Shown here in pieces: positions 42,836 through 53,154 of a stretch of DNA of 64,000 nucleotides (positions are counted from its first letter, which is position 1; every line of letters begins with the position of its first letter). The translations under genes and the position numbers were made by a program. The notes beneath the pieces were generated by a model, which did no database searches, had not been told where the DNA came from, and worked only from the letters and a program-made list of their open reading frames with translations. This stretch comes from Lachnospiraceae bacterium (GTDB lineage: Bacteria > Bacillota > Clostridia > Lachnospirales > Lachnospiraceae): assembly GCA_910575255.1 (NCBI GenBank), contig CAJTEM010000011.1, positions 81,723 through 145,722 of the forward strand, in the 5' to 3' direction.

Positions 42836-43744
42836 ATGAAAAATATTAAATATACGGATTCTGCCCAGTTCCGCTGTCTGGAACATCTAAGGGGAACTTA
42901 TATGGATCTTTATCTGATCCATTGCGGGTTAGAGCATTGTCTGCCTACCCATGCTATTGAGCATTCGATTCGCGAAGAGTATATTATCCATTTTGTCCTG
43001 GAAGGGAAAGGTTCATACACGATCCATGGGATCACGTATTTTCTTACGGCCAATCAGATGTTTCTGATCCGGCCGGGAGAAGAGATCCGTTATGCTGCCG
43101 ATCCGGAAGACCCCTGGACCTATGCCTGGGTGGGCTTTGACGGTATCCGCGCGGAGGCGATTCTGAAAAACTGCGGATTTTCCAAGCAGTCCTATGTGCT
43201 TCCCTTTAAGAAACGGGATGAGGTGGAGGAGCAGATCAACGCGATTCTTGCCTCGGTCCAGCTTTCCTTTTCCAATGATTTAAAGAGGAATTCTGCCCTG
43301 ATGATGATGCTGGCCCTGCTGGTGGAGAATTATAACCACGATTACATCAACCAGAAAAGCGGCTCCGGCCGTTATGATTACAGCAGTAATGTCTATGTGG
43401 AGCAGGCGATTGATTATGTAAAGTGGAAGCACAGCTATGGGATCAATGTTACGGACATCGCGGATTACGTGGGGATCAGCCGCACGTACTTAAATCATGT
43501 GTTTCAGAAGGAGCTGGGACTTTCCGCCCAGAAATTTCTGATGGATTTCCGGCTGCACAAAGCGGCCAATCTGCTGATATCCACAGAGCTTCCGGTGACA
43601 GAGGTGTCGGCGGCTGTGGGCTATGAAGATTCGCTGGCATTTTCCAAAGCATTTAAGAAAAAGTTCGAGCTGAGTCCCAAGAATTACCGCAGCCACAAGG
43701 AGAAGATGGAGCAGTTTACAGAGAAGCAGCCGCCCATCGAATAA
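42836..43744 (+). CDS. AraC-family transcriptional regulator (divergent to the sugar ABC operon)
   Basis: 302 residues. The N-terminal cupin-like sensing domain ('EEYIIHFVLEGKGSYTIHGITYFLTANQMFLIRPGEEIRYAADPEDPWTYAWVGFDG') and a C-terminal pair of helix-turn-helix motifs ('GINVTDIADYVGISRTYLNHVFQKELGLSAQKFLMDFRLHKAANLL', 'VTEVSAAVGYEDSLAFSKAFKKKFELSPKNYR') are complete. ATG at 42836 with GGAGG. A likely -10 TATAAT lies at 42747-42752. It probably activates the importer in response to a galactoside. Confidence 0.92.
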   Translation: MKNIKYTDSAQFRCLEHLRGTYMDLYLIHCGLEHCLPTHAIEHSIREEYIIHFVLEGKGSYTIHGITYFLTANQMFLIRPGEEIRYAADPEDPWTYAWVGFDGIRAEAILKNCGFSKQSYVLPFKKRDEVEEQINAILASVQLSFSNDLKRNSALMMMLALLVENYNHDYINQKSGSGRYDYSSNVYVEQAIDYVKWKHSYGINVTDIADYVGISRTYLNHVFQKELGLSAQKFLMDFRLHKAANLLISTELPVTEVSAAVGYEDSLAFSKAFKKKFELSPKNYRSHKEKMEQFTEKQPPIE

Positions 43745-43922
43745 AGGAGTACTCTCCAAGGGCGCGAAGCAGGAGAATATGAGGGGATGGGGGTTCCGGA
43801 GAGGAATGTCAGGAGGCAGGCCAGGTCTTTCTGATATTTGGGAAGTATGCTCCGAAAAGGATAAGAAGAAGGAATCAGGGAAAGAAACTGAAGAGAAGGG
43901 CAAGAGAAAAAGGAACGAATCC

Positions 43923-44816
43923 ATGGAACAGTCATTTGTTCTGCAGCTTACCAACCGGCAGATTCAGGATTTCTATCTGTGCTTCTGCGGATATGAAAAA
44001 TGCGATAAGTATCAGAGCTTTGGTCCCGCGGTGCGGCCTAACTATGTGGTTCATTATATCCTGGAGGGAGAGGGGGACTATGTGGTGGAAGAGAGGCGTT
44101 ACCATCTGAAGGCAGGCCAGGGTTTTATCATAGAGCCGAATACCGTGACCTTTTATAAGGCAAGTCCGGAGAATCCCTGGACTTATGTCTGGGTGGGATT
44201 TTCCGGTTCCCGTGCGCCGGAATATCTGTATCGTCTTGGCTATAACCACAACCGCCTGATTTTTTATAATCCGGACCCGGAACGGATACGGAATCTGGTT
44301 TTTGAAATGCTGCGGCATAATAAGAACAGCCTTCGGAATGAATTCTATCTTCACGGTCTTTTGTATGAATTCATATCCTGCATGATCAGCGAGGAACCGG
44401 TTCAGCAGTATGATCCGGACTGCCACCGGGAGAATGTGAACCGCTATCTGAGGGAGGCGGTGTCTTATATCCGGCAGCATTTTTCCGAGGGTCTGCAGGT
44501 GAGCGATATTGCCCGGCAGGTGGCTGTGAGCCGGGTGTATCTGTATCAGATTTTTAATGAGACCCTGGGAGTGTCGCCAAAGGAATATCTGACGAATTTT
44601 TGTATCACCCGGGCCACGGAGCTGCTGACCTTGAGCGGGCAGCCGGTGGAGCAGGTGGCGGAGAGCTGCGGCTTTAAGAATCCGGCAGCGTTTACGGCGA
44701 TTTTCAAGAAGAGGATGGGAATGACGCCTACGAAATACCGGAGTTCTGTACCGGCTGTTTACCGGGAGCGGCTGCAAAGGGAGCTTAAGAGCCTGCTGCC
44801 GGCGGGGGAGAAATAG
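43923..44816 (+). CDS. AraC-family transcriptional regulator (second)
   Basis: 297 residues from the ATG at 43923 (AAAAAGGAAC upstream); a longer basic N-terminal reading exists but is low complexity. Domain layout as in the gene before it: cupin ('VVHYILEGEGDYVVEERRYHLKAGQGFIIEPNTVTFYKASPENPWTYVWVGF') and two helix-turn-helix motifs ('LQVSDIARQVAVSRVYLYQIFNETLGVSPKEYL'). It is a paralogue of its neighbour. It sits convergent with the second alpha-galactosidase, suggesting each galactosidase module came with its own regulator. Confidence 0.9.
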   Translation: MEQSFVLQLTNRQIQDFYLCFCGYEKCDKYQSFGPAVRPNYVVHYILEGEGDYVVEERRYHLKAGQGFIIEPNTVTFYKASPENPWTYVWVGFSGSRAPEYLYRLGYNHNRLIFYNPDPERIRNLVFEMLRHNKNSLRNEFYLHGLLYEFISCMISEEPVQQYDPDCHRENVNRYLREAVSYIRQHFSEGLQVSDIARQVAVSRVYLYQIFNETLGVSPKEYLTNFCITRATELLTLSGQPVEQVAESCGFKNPAAFTAIFKKRMGMTPTKYRSSVPAVYRERLQRELKSLLPAGEK

Positions 44817-44820
44817 GGAA

Positions 44821-44856
44821 AGAGGCTGCCCGTAAAATGGGAACAGCCTCTTTTAT
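44821..44856. terminator. Terminator between AraC gene and convergent alpha-galactosidase
   Basis: AGAGGCTG / CAGCCTCT stem with inner CCC / GGG and a TTTTATT tail on the + strand; five bases after the AraC stop codon. Confidence 0.8.
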
Positions 44857-44865
44857 TCAGAAAGA

Positions 44866-47103
44866 TCAGTTGTTCGCTGTCAGTACGTAGATCTTAGACC
44901 AGAAATCCGTGCAAATCTCAAAGCCTTCCTCCGGCTGTCCGCTGGAGGGCTGCCCGGCGGAGGCGTCGGTGGCAATGAGGCCTAAGTTCATCAGCTCGTC
45001 GCCTCCGTGGCAGGAGCCAAGCTGGTCCACGTGGTAGACCTTTTCCGGATCCAGGCCCTTTAAGCGAAGCCGGCGGTATTCGCAGTTGACGTCATTGAGA
45101 ATCTTATAATATCCGACAACAGCGGTCCGCTGATCCTCGGAGACAGCCATCCAGGCGGAGATATTGTGCTCAAAGGGGCTCTGGAGCCGGTAGAAGGTGC
45201 CGAACTGAATCACGGAACGGTAGCGTTTCATGAAACGAATCTGCTCCCGGACCATCTCCCGCTCTTCACTGGTCAGTTTCTGTAAATCCAGCTCGTAGCC
45301 GAAGGCGCCGAAGAAGGCCACGTTGCCGCGGGTGGACAGAGGGGTGATCCGGTTCAGCTGGTGGTTGGGAACCGCAGACACATGGGCCCCCATGCTCACT
45401 ACCGGGTACCCGAAGCTGGTGCCGTACTGGATCTTGATCCGCTCGGCAGCGTCCGAATCGTCGCTGGTCCAGCACTGAGGAGCGTAGTAAAGCATTCCCG
45501 CGTCGAACCGGGCGCCTCCGCTGGCGCAGGACTCGAACAGGATCTGGGGGAAGTTCTGAATCAGTCTCTCATATAGAGAATACAGTCCCAGAATATAACG
45601 GTGGAATACCTCTCCTTGCCGCTCGGGAGCCAATGCCAGGGAGTAGCATTCGGTGATGGAGCGGTTCATGTCCCATTTAATATAGGATACCTTGGACTCG
45701 GAGAGGATCTTTTCCATCATACCGTAGATGTGGTCAACCACTTCCGGCCGGGAGAAATCCAGCACATACTGGTGTCTGCCATGCGACAGGCAGCGTCCCG
45801 GCGTCTGGAGCAGCCAGTCGGGATGAGCCCGATACAGATCACTGTCCATATTGGCCATCTCCAGTTCTACCCAGAAACCGAATTTCATTCCCAGAGCTTC
45901 GATCTTCTCAGAAAGGCCCTTGATTCCGTTCGGAAGGCGTTCTTTGTTGGCATACCAGTCGCCCAGCCCGGCGTAGTCGTCGTTGCGGGCGCCGAACCAG
46001 CCGTCATCCAATACAAAGAGCTCCACTCCGTCGTTTTTGGCTGCCCGGGCGATGTCTACCAGCTTATCCTCGTCAAAGTCAAAGTAGGTGGCCTCCCAGT
46101 TGTTCAGGAGGACGGGGCGGACCTTGTCTCTCCATTCGCCTCTGGCCAGACGGCTGCGGTACAGGCGGTGGAGCGTCTGGCTCATGCCGTTTAATCCTTC
46201 ACGGGAGTAGACCATGACTGCCTCCGGAGTCTGGAACTTTTCGCCCGGGGACAGGCGCCAGGTGAACCCAAAGGGATGGATGCCCAGCATGACGCGGGTT
46301 ACGTTGTAGGTATCCACCTCGGCCTGCGCAAGGAAGTTGCCGCTGTAGATCAGGGAAAAGCCCATTGCCTCGCCCTGGAATTCGTCGGCAGTGGGGCGTT
46401 TCAGGACGATAAAGGGGTTGTGGGTGCTGCTGGAATGGCCGCGTGTGCTGCCAACGGCCTGAATCCCCTGCTCTAAGCGCCGGATTTTGACCTGCCTTTC
46501 TCTGGACCAGGCGCCGGAAAACTGAATCCAGTCATAATCGCAGTCCGGCAAATCCAGGCTGAGGCTCATGGCTCTGGTGATATCAAAGGCTTCCTCCGTG
46601 GGATTCTCAAACCGGGCGCTTCTGGCAATCACGCCCTCATTGTTGAAAATCGTATAAAGGAGAATCAGCCTAAGGCCCAAAAGCTCGTCCTTTAAGGTCA
46701 CCTCCAGGGTGTCGGCCTCTTCACTGGATTCGGTGTAGGTGGCCGGGAGGCCTTCCAGCGCCGGCTTGCCGCCATAGATTCGGTGGGACTGGTAGGTGAA
46801 ATTGGTGATTCGGCTGCCATTGCCCTGAAGGATCTCCATGGCAGGAAGCTTGAAGTCTGTGGAGCCGTAAACCGGGTATTCCTGCTTGATATGCTCTAAG
46901 GAGAAAGCATAGCCTTCAGACTGATAGGCAGTCATGGGGCGGTAACAGGTCTCTAAAAGATGGTCAAAGTCCGGCCGGTCGCTGATTCTGGCTCCAAAAT
47001 AGAGCTGTCCCAGATGGCCGTTGTCCAGGATTTTTATAATATAGCTGATTGTTTCGTTATAAAGGTGGAACTCTCTTGCAGCCTCATGAAAAAGGATTGC
47101 CAT
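44866..47103 (-). CDS. Alpha-galactosidase, GH36 (second copy)
   Basis: 745-residue cytoplasmic alpha-galactosidase. Nucleophile Asp478 ('YIKWDMNRSIT') and acid/base Asp548 ('WTSDDSDAAERIKIQYGTS') fall at the same residue numbers as in well-studied Geobacillus GH36 enzymes. 'NNWEATYFDFDEDKL' and 'LDDGWFGARNDDYAGLGDWY' are conserved. Start after CGGAGG at 47103. Clearly divergent from the first copy, so probably a different substrate preference rather than a recent duplication. Confidence 0.95.
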   Translation of the reverse strand: MAILFHEAAREFHLYNETISYIIKILDNGHLGQLYFGARISDRPDFDHLLETCYRPMTAYQSEGYAFSLEHIKQEYPVYGSTDFKLPAMEILQGNGSRITNFTYQSHRIYGGKPALEGLPATYTESSEEADTLEVTLKDELLGLRLILLYTIFNNEGVIARSARFENPTEEAFDITRAMSLSLDLPDCDYDWIQFSGAWSRERQVKIRRLEQGIQAVGSTRGHSSSTHNPFIVLKRPTADEFQGEAMGFSLIYSGNFLAQAEVDTYNVTRVMLGIHPFGFTWRLSPGEKFQTPEAVMVYSREGLNGMSQTLHRLYRSRLARGEWRDKVRPVLLNNWEATYFDFDEDKLVDIARAAKNDGVELFVLDDGWFGARNDDYAGLGDWYANKERLPNGIKGLSEKIEALGMKFGFWVELEMANMDSDLYRAHPDWLLQTPGRCLSHGRHQYVLDFSRPEVVDHIYGMMEKILSESKVSYIKWDMNRSITECYSLALAPERQGEVFHRYILGLYSLYERLIQNFPQILFESCASGGARFDAGMLYYAPQCWTSDDSDAAERIKIQYGTSFGYPVVSMGAHVSAVPNHQLNRITPLSTRGNVAFFGAFGYELDLQKLTSEEREMVREQIRFMKRYRSVIQFGTFYRLQSPFEHNISAWMAVSEDQRTAVVGYYKILNDVNCEYRRLRLKGLDPEKVYHVDQLGSCHGGDELMNLGLIATDASAGQPSSGQPEEGFEICTDFWSKIYVLTANN

Positions 47104-47195
47104 GTGATGTACCTCCGTTTGAAAAATAAAGGGTTGATTGTGTCTTTGTCATCATTTTCGGTGTATTATCATTATAGCGGAATGATGGTTTTTGA

Positions 47196-48282
<1,087 letters not shown>

Positions 48283-48436
48283 GGAATATGCCGCTGAGGC
48301 AACGTGTGGGCCCCCGTCCGACGGGAGGCTTTCTGCGGACAGGAGGGATGCGTCCTTCTGTCTGGGGAGAACAGGAGCAGACGGAGTAAAAAAATGAAAT
48401 GCCGCATCAGCCGGCGAGAGGAGAGGATGACGAATC

Positions 48437-49282
48437 ATGGAACGAATGAAGAATCTGGCTTATTATAATGGGAGGATTACGGCGATTGAGGATATGATGA
48501 TACCGGCCAATGACCGGGGCTTTTATTTTGGAGATGGCATTTATGAGGTGGCCATGGTGTTTAACCGCAAAATTTTTGCCCTGGAGGACCATCTGGACAG
48601 GATGGCAGGCAGTGCGGCTCTGGTGAGAATCGAGCTACCGGCTACAAAGGAGGAGATTGGCAGGCTGCTTTCGGAGTTGACTGAGAAGGTGGACAGCCCT
48701 CATCAGTTTCTGTACTGGCAGATTACCCGCGGGACCTCTCCCAGGAATCATCTGTTCCCGGATGTGAAGGCGGTTGCCAGCAATCTCTATGTGTACAGCA
48801 AGCCCTGGAAGGGAGTGGAGATGTCGGATGAATACCGTTTGTTAAGCGTGGAGGATACCCGTTTCCTTCACTGTAATATCAAGACATTAAATCTGCTTCC
48901 CAATGTGATGGCGGCTCAGAAGGCCAGGGAGGCGGGATGCAGTGAGGCGATATTTGTCCGTGACGGGTATGTGACGGAAGGGTCTCATTCTAATATTTCC
49001 ATCATCAGGGGCGGGGTGTTTATCACACATCCCCTGGACAATCTGATTCTTCCCGGCACGGAGCGAAAGCATATGCTGGCTTATTGCGAGAAGCTGGGCA
49101 TTCCGGTCAGGGAGCAGGCATTTACCCTGGAGGAGATGGCGGAGGCGGACGAGATTATCGTGTCCAGCACCAGCCATCCCAGCATGCGGGCCATGGAGTT
49201 GGATGGAAAGGCCGTGGGCATGAAAAATCCGGAGATTGTACAGAAGCTGAGAGAGGAGTATATGCGTGAGGTTGGGATGTGA
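48437..49282 (+). CDS. dat: Class IV aminotransferase, probably D-amino-acid transaminase
   Basis: PLP enzyme of fold type IV, 281 residues. 'MMIPANDRGFYFGDGIYEVAMVFNRKIFALEDHLDRM' is the N-terminal signature. 'RFLHCNIKTLNLLPNVMAAQKAREAGCSEAIFVRDGYVTEGSHSNISII' contains the PLP lysine and the R/H-C-x-I-K-S/T-LNLLPN motif that favours D-alanine transaminase over branched-chain transaminase. 'LPGTERKHML' is also typical. It stands next to a peptide/D-aminopeptidase island, which fits D-amino-acid metabolism; 4-amino-4-deoxychorismate lyase is a less likely alternative. Confidence 0.82.
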   Translation: MERMKNLAYYNGRITAIEDMMIPANDRGFYFGDGIYEVAMVFNRKIFALEDHLDRMAGSAALVRIELPATKEEIGRLLSELTEKVDSPHQFLYWQITRGTSPRNHLFPDVKAVASNLYVYSKPWKGVEMSDEYRLLSVEDTRFLHCNIKTLNLLPNVMAAQKAREAGCSEAIFVRDGYVTEGSHSNISIIRGGVFITHPLDNLILPGTERKHMLAYCEKLGIPVREQAFTLEEMAEADEIIVSSTSHPSMRAMELDGKAVGMKNPEIVQKLREEYMREVGM

Positions 49283-49321
49283 CCTGAAAGGTAACGCGGT
49301 AAAAGAAAGGCAGTATGGTAA

Positions 49322-49606
49322 AAAAGGAGAGGAGGACTCCGGGAAGGTTTTGGGCTTGTTCTGGGCTTTTCGGCTGCCGGGCTTTCCGGGTGTTCGGACA
49401 TGGGAGGGAAATCTCCCTATCCGGAGGTGGAGCAGTATTTAAAAAACAGATATGGCGGCAGGTTTGAGATTGAAGAGGCGGCTGGGAATAAGATTTTTTT
49501 TGCGTCTGGATATGGATGTGGAAAATCTGGGGACGGAAAAAAGGCCGTTCCTTTATTCCTGGCATTTAAGGCAGGAGAGGAAAGCAGGGTTTTCCGGATT
49601 AAGTAG
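49322..49606 (+). pseudogene. Decayed small lipoprotein gene
   Basis: The frame read from 49322 gives a lipoprotein-like leader 'FGLVLGFSAAGLSGCSDMGG' with lipobox LSGC, followed by 'YPEVEQYLKNRYGGRFEIEEAAGNK' and about 35 residues to a stop at 49604. There is no start codon in that frame before the leader; the nearest ATG (49315, with ribosome-like GAAAGG) is in another frame. A frameshift near 49330 and probably another in the tail are suspected. The 365-base gap 49283-49647 contains nothing else recognisable. Confidence 0.45.
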
Positions 49607-49647
49607 GAGAAGCCTTTGAGGAGAGGGTGACAGGAAGGAGTATGGAG

Positions 49648-50754
49648 ATGAACCAGAAGAGGATTCGGGATTTTGGGATTGTGCCAGGACGAATGAGGAC
49701 AGGGAAGGGGAATAAGATTACGGATGTGCCCGGGGTGTTGGTGGGGCATGCTACGATTAAGAATCAGGAAAATCATACAGGGGTTACGGTGATTCTTCCA
49801 GGGACTGATAATGCTTTTGCCAGAAAGTATGTGGCGGCTTCCTATGTCCATAATGGTTTTGGAAAAAGCTGTGGCCTGATTCAGATTAACGAGCTGGGGA
49901 CTCTGGAGACGCCTGTTGCGCTTACCAATACTTTGAATGTGGGAGTAGTGTGGGATGCTTTGACGGAGTATGTTCTCCGGCAGTGTGAGAGGGATGGGAT
50001 TCCGGCCAAAAGCCTGAATCCGGTGGTGGGAGAGTGCAATGACAGCCAGATCAACCATATTGAGAAGCGCGGGGTGAGGCCGGAGCATGTGTGGAAAGCG
50101 ATCGAGTGTGCAAAGGCAGACTTTGAAGAGGGGGATGTGGGAGCCGGGGCCGGAACCATTTGCTATGGACTTAAGGGGGGGATCGGTTCGGCTTCCCGGG
50201 TGGTGGAGCTTTATGGGAAGGAGTATACCATCGGGGTGCTGGTGCAGTCGAATTTTGGCGCTACGGAGGATTTTGTGCTAGATGGGGTTCGAGTGGGGGA
50301 GAGGATTCTGAAGTATAAGGAAAGGAAGGCAGCTAATGGAACCTGTGGCCTGGAAACTGGCGGCATGGGATTGTCCCGGTCGGATCAGGGGTCGATTATG
50401 ACAGTTCTGGCCACGGACCTTCCGGTGTCTGACCGGCAGCTTCAGCGGATTTTGCGGCGGACGGCGGTGGGGATTGCCCGCACCGGTGCCTATACCGGCC
50501 ATGGGAGCGGCGAGGTGATGATCGGGTTCAGTACGGCTAACCGGATTCCTTTAAAGGCAGGGGAAGAACCGGAGGTTCAGTCAGTGATCCATGAGTCTTT
50601 GATAAACCGTGCCTTTCAGGGGGCCGCGGAGGCGGCCCATGAGGCGATCTTGAATTCCATGGCCTGTGCCAGCCGGACAGTAGGACTTGACGGGCAGGTA
50701 TATTGGGGGCTGGGGGAGCTGCTGCCGGATGTGACGGAGAGGGGGGCGCTATAG
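49648..50754 (+). CDS. P1-family peptidase (DmpA-like aminopeptidase/D-esterase)
   Basis: N-terminal-nucleophile hydrolase that self-cleaves and then removes N-terminal residues; DmpA members accept L- and some D-amino acid or beta-peptide substrates. 'NKITDVPGVLVGHATI', 'HNGFGKSCGLIQINELGTLETPVALTNTLNVG' and the self-cleavage site Gly248-Ser249 ('DQGSIMTVLATD') are present. 368 residues. ATG 49648 has AAGGAG at good spacing; ATG 49642 or GTG 49627 are alternatives. No signal peptide. Convergent to the large regulator gene. Confidence 0.9.
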   Translation: MNQKRIRDFGIVPGRMRTGKGNKITDVPGVLVGHATIKNQENHTGVTVILPGTDNAFARKYVAASYVHNGFGKSCGLIQINELGTLETPVALTNTLNVGVVWDALTEYVLRQCERDGIPAKSLNPVVGECNDSQINHIEKRGVRPEHVWKAIECAKADFEEGDVGAGAGTICYGLKGGIGSASRVVELYGKEYTIGVLVQSNFGATEDFVLDGVRVGERILKYKERKAANGTCGLETGGMGLSRSDQGSIMTVLATDLPVSDRQLQRILRRTAVGIARTGAYTGHGSGEVMIGFSTANRIPLKAGEEPEVQSVIHESLINRAFQGAAEAAHEAILNSMACASRTVGLDGQVYWGLGELLPDVTERGAL

Positions 50755-50796
50755 ACGCAGAAAATCCGTGATTTTATTGAAGAATCAAGACGGTAA

Positions 50797-50830
50797 ATTG
50801 ATTCACCGGAATTTAAGCAATGCTGTACTA
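50797..50830 (+). repeat. Short repeat shared with the region upstream of nadE
   Basis: ATTGATTCACCGGAATTTAA followed by GCAATGCTGTACTA; nearly identical to 23469-23501 (three mismatches, one gap). It lies directly beside the large palindrome that follows. Confidence 0.55.
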
Positions 50831-50993
50831 GTATAACCCGTTTTAAATAACCTTCCGTTTCGCCAGTCTGTTTTCCCGATAGCACAGAGGGAAAATGCTC
50901 AACGTAGCCCCACTACGCCTCCGCTTTTCCCTCTGCACTCTCGGAAAAGTATCCTTGCCGAAACAGAAAGGTATTTAAAACGGGTTATACTAG
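50828..50993. repeat. Large palindrome between convergent genes
   Basis: CTAGTATAACCCGTTTTAAA (50828-50847) pairs exactly with its complement at the other end, giving a perfect 22-bp outer stem. An inner CAGAGGGAAAA / TTTTCCCTCTG stem (50884-50934) surrounds a GTAG..CTAC hairpin. It overlaps the last codons of the regulator gene at 50990. It can serve as a bidirectional terminator, and is built like a small MITE, but its sequence differs from the A-F family. Confidence 0.7.
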
Positions 50994-52999
50994 GAACTGT
51001 TTCCTCCCCGCACCAACAGCGTCAGCCCCTCCTCCGTGATCTCGCACCCGCCCTTGGTGCGGTGGACCAGGATGAGATTCTGGTCAGAGAGCTCCTTTAA
51101 CAGCCCCCGCAGCTTTCCATCGCTGATCTGAGCGCCGGATTCTGCCAGGGCTTTTTGTATGGAAGCACGTCCGATTTTGGGCGTGTTTTTCAGGATGGCG
51201 AGTACCTGGCGTTTGAGGGAGCCTATGTTTTCCCTGACGGGGGCCAGCCCGTCCCGGATGTAGGAGGGAAGCTGAGACAGGATCAGGGGATGGGCGGCGT
51301 AAAGGGAGGAAAAATACTGGGCCAGGTTGAAAAGCTCCTTTACATTTCCCGGATAATCGTAATTCAGCAGAAACTGGTACAGACTTTTCGAGAGGATCGC
51401 TTCCATCTGAAAGGGGGAGTGGTGGAGCATGCCGCAGAGGAAATGCTCCAGCAAAAGGGGAATATCCTCACGGCGTTCTTTTAAAGGGACGGTGTCCAGC
51501 ACTGCTGTGCTCAGCTGAAAAAACAGGTTCTGGCGGAAAGCATTTTCCTGGACCAGGGAGTATAAGCTGGGGGCGGAGGTGGCGATTACCCGGATGTCCC
51601 AGGAGCGTTGGGGAAGCAGGGAGTCGCTGGCTGTGTTCTGGAGAAGCTGTACCAGGAAATCCTGCATTTCGGGGGACAGCTTTTCGATGTGGTCTACCAG
51701 GAGTGTGCCGTGGTTGGCAGCTTCTAAGATCTCAGTCAGGTCGCAGCCGGAAAGGGTGAGCAATTGGTTGAGGCTGACAAAGGGGTGACGGCGTCTGCCG
51801 GAGCTTTGGTGGATGGCTTTGGCCAGCATTTTTTTCTGGGTTCCGCTTTCTCCCTGAATCAGCACGGGGAAATCATAGAGGGAGAGTCTTCTTGCATAGG
51901 AGAGGACCTCCTGGAACCGCTCGGATACGGTGATCAGGCTGGCAAAGCTGCTGCGCTGCCGCTCGATGGGGGAGGCCTCCGGCTCTGCTCCCCCCGAAAT
52001 GGCCGGTTCGGAAGGCAGAGGCAGTGCGTTGGGGTCGGTCTCCTGACTGACGGCGGGCTTGCTGGTCAGCAGGCAGACGCGGGCATGATTGGGAAAGGAC
52101 AGCTCCATGACGCTTAGTATCATAGGGACATCCATGTGGTTGGCAATCCGGTAATCGGCGGTCTGATTGAACATGATTCCGGAATGGGCCTGGGGGAGGC
52201 ATTGGGAAAAGGAGGCTCCGATGCCATGTTTTTTGGAAAGCCCCCAGTCTTTGGCAAAATGTTTGTTCACGGCCATGATGGTTCCGTTTTCGTCCAGAAG
52301 ACAGACGGAAAAGGGAAGATGGGAGACCGTGGCCAGAAGGAGCTGTTGGGAAAAGACAAAGCTGCTGTAGTAGCTTCCGGCGGTCTTTACCACTTTCAGG
52401 ATGTGGGATATATAGTTTCTGGTAATCTGGTTTCCTAATCTGGCAGGCAGGCGGAACAGGACGCACAGTTCATTGATGGTGGAAATGTCAATGATCCGGT
52501 TGCCGATATTAATGACATTGCGGATATGGCCGGGTACCAGGCTGGGTTCCCCTACGGTAATGGCGTAGCGGATGGTGAGATCTGTTTCCTGGGTCTCGGA
52601 GGAGCAGGGGATAAACTGATACTGGCTGATTCCGAATTCCTCAAACTGCCGGATGGTGCTCAGGGTGGAGTCCAAAAAGTCATTGACCACATAGACCTTT
52701 TCCCCCGGGGGAATCCGGATGATCTGGTCTAAGAAGGCATGGTTAAAGGTCCGGGTGCAGACAATCTGGCTGACAGTGTCCGGAATGGCGACAGGGAATT
52801 CGCTCTGGACCTTGGCAGAGGAAAACAGGATGCACTGGTAGGCCAGAAGCTGGGAAGAGTCTGTAATATCAGAGGGGGCGCTGGTGTCGAAAAGGATATA
52901 GTCGCCTAAAACGGAATGGAGATAGTCCTGGAATTCGATGCGGATGTAGGGGTTGATGCAGACGATCAGCACGTGTGGTTTCTTCTGGGAAAGGGACAT
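50990..52999 (-). CDS. Sigma-54-activator-like regulator with degenerate AAA+ domain
   Basis: 669 residues, divergent to the peptide importer. An N-terminal sensing region of unknown fold (about 1-215) leads to a PAS-like domain (about 222-310: 'LPFSVCLLDENGTIMAVNKHFAKDWGL') and an AAA+ domain (about 355-595). The last is related to enhancer-binding proteins but degenerate. Walker A reads GESGTQKKM instead of GESGTGKE. Walker B reads LLVDHIEKL, with the catalytic Glu replaced by His437. The sigma-54 contact loop GAFTGA is missing. The C-terminus is not a Fis-type motif but a winged-helix-like 'GRASIQKALAESGAQISDGKLRGLLKELSDQNLILV' segment. It probably regulates through sigma-A promoters without ATP hydrolysis. 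Confidence 0.78.
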   Translation of the reverse strand: MSLSQKKPHVLIVCINPYIRIEFQDYLHSVLGDYILFDTSAPSDITDSSQLLAYQCILFSSAKVQSEFPVAIPDTVSQIVCTRTFNHAFLDQIIRIPPGEKVYVVNDFLDSTLSTIRQFEEFGISQYQFIPCSSETQETDLTIRYAITVGEPSLVPGHIRNVINIGNRIIDISTINELCVLFRLPARLGNQITRNYISHILKVVKTAGSYYSSFVFSQQLLLATVSHLPFSVCLLDENGTIMAVNKHFAKDWGLSKKHGIGASFSQCLPQAHSGIMFNQTADYRIANHMDVPMILSVMELSFPNHARVCLLTSKPAVSQETDPNALPLPSEPAISGGAEPEASPIERQRSSFASLITVSERFQEVLSYARRLSLYDFPVLIQGESGTQKKMLAKAIHQSSGRRRHPFVSLNQLLTLSGCDLTEILEAANHGTLLVDHIEKLSPEMQDFLVQLLQNTASDSLLPQRSWDIRVIATSAPSLYSLVQENAFRQNLFFQLSTAVLDTVPLKERREDIPLLLEHFLCGMLHHSPFQMEAILSKSLYQFLLNYDYPGNVKELFNLAQYFSSLYAAHPLILSQLPSYIRDGLAPVRENIGSLKRQVLAILKNTPKIGRASIQKALAESGAQISDGKLRGLLKELSDQNLILVHRTKGGCEITEEGLTLLVRGGNSS

Positions 53000-53117
53000 G
53001 GGTGGCCTCCGTATGATATTTTAGGATAATTATAGATTATAACAGAAAATAAATCAACCTAATTACTTTATAAAATTAAAAGACACGGAAAAAAGAAGAA
53101 AGATTCAACACTTTACT

Positions 53118-53146
53118 TTGACAAAGAAGGAAAGCACAATTAAAAT
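53118..53146 (+). promoter_or_regulatory. Sigma-A promoter of the opp operon
   Basis: TTGACA, 17-base spacer, TAAAAT in the AT-rich divergent region. No TGGCAC-N5-TTGC sigma-54 site was found in 53000-53226, which agrees with the loss of the GAFTGA loop in the divergent regulator. Confidence 0.7.
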
Positions 53147-53154
53147 ATAAAAAT

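Noticed and set aside
48290..48436. T-box or other riboswitch upstream of the transaminase gene
   Set aside because: There is an imperfect GGACAGGAGGGA / GTCCTTCTGTCT hairpin, but no T-box sequence (TGGNACC) or other known aptamer motif and no T-run.
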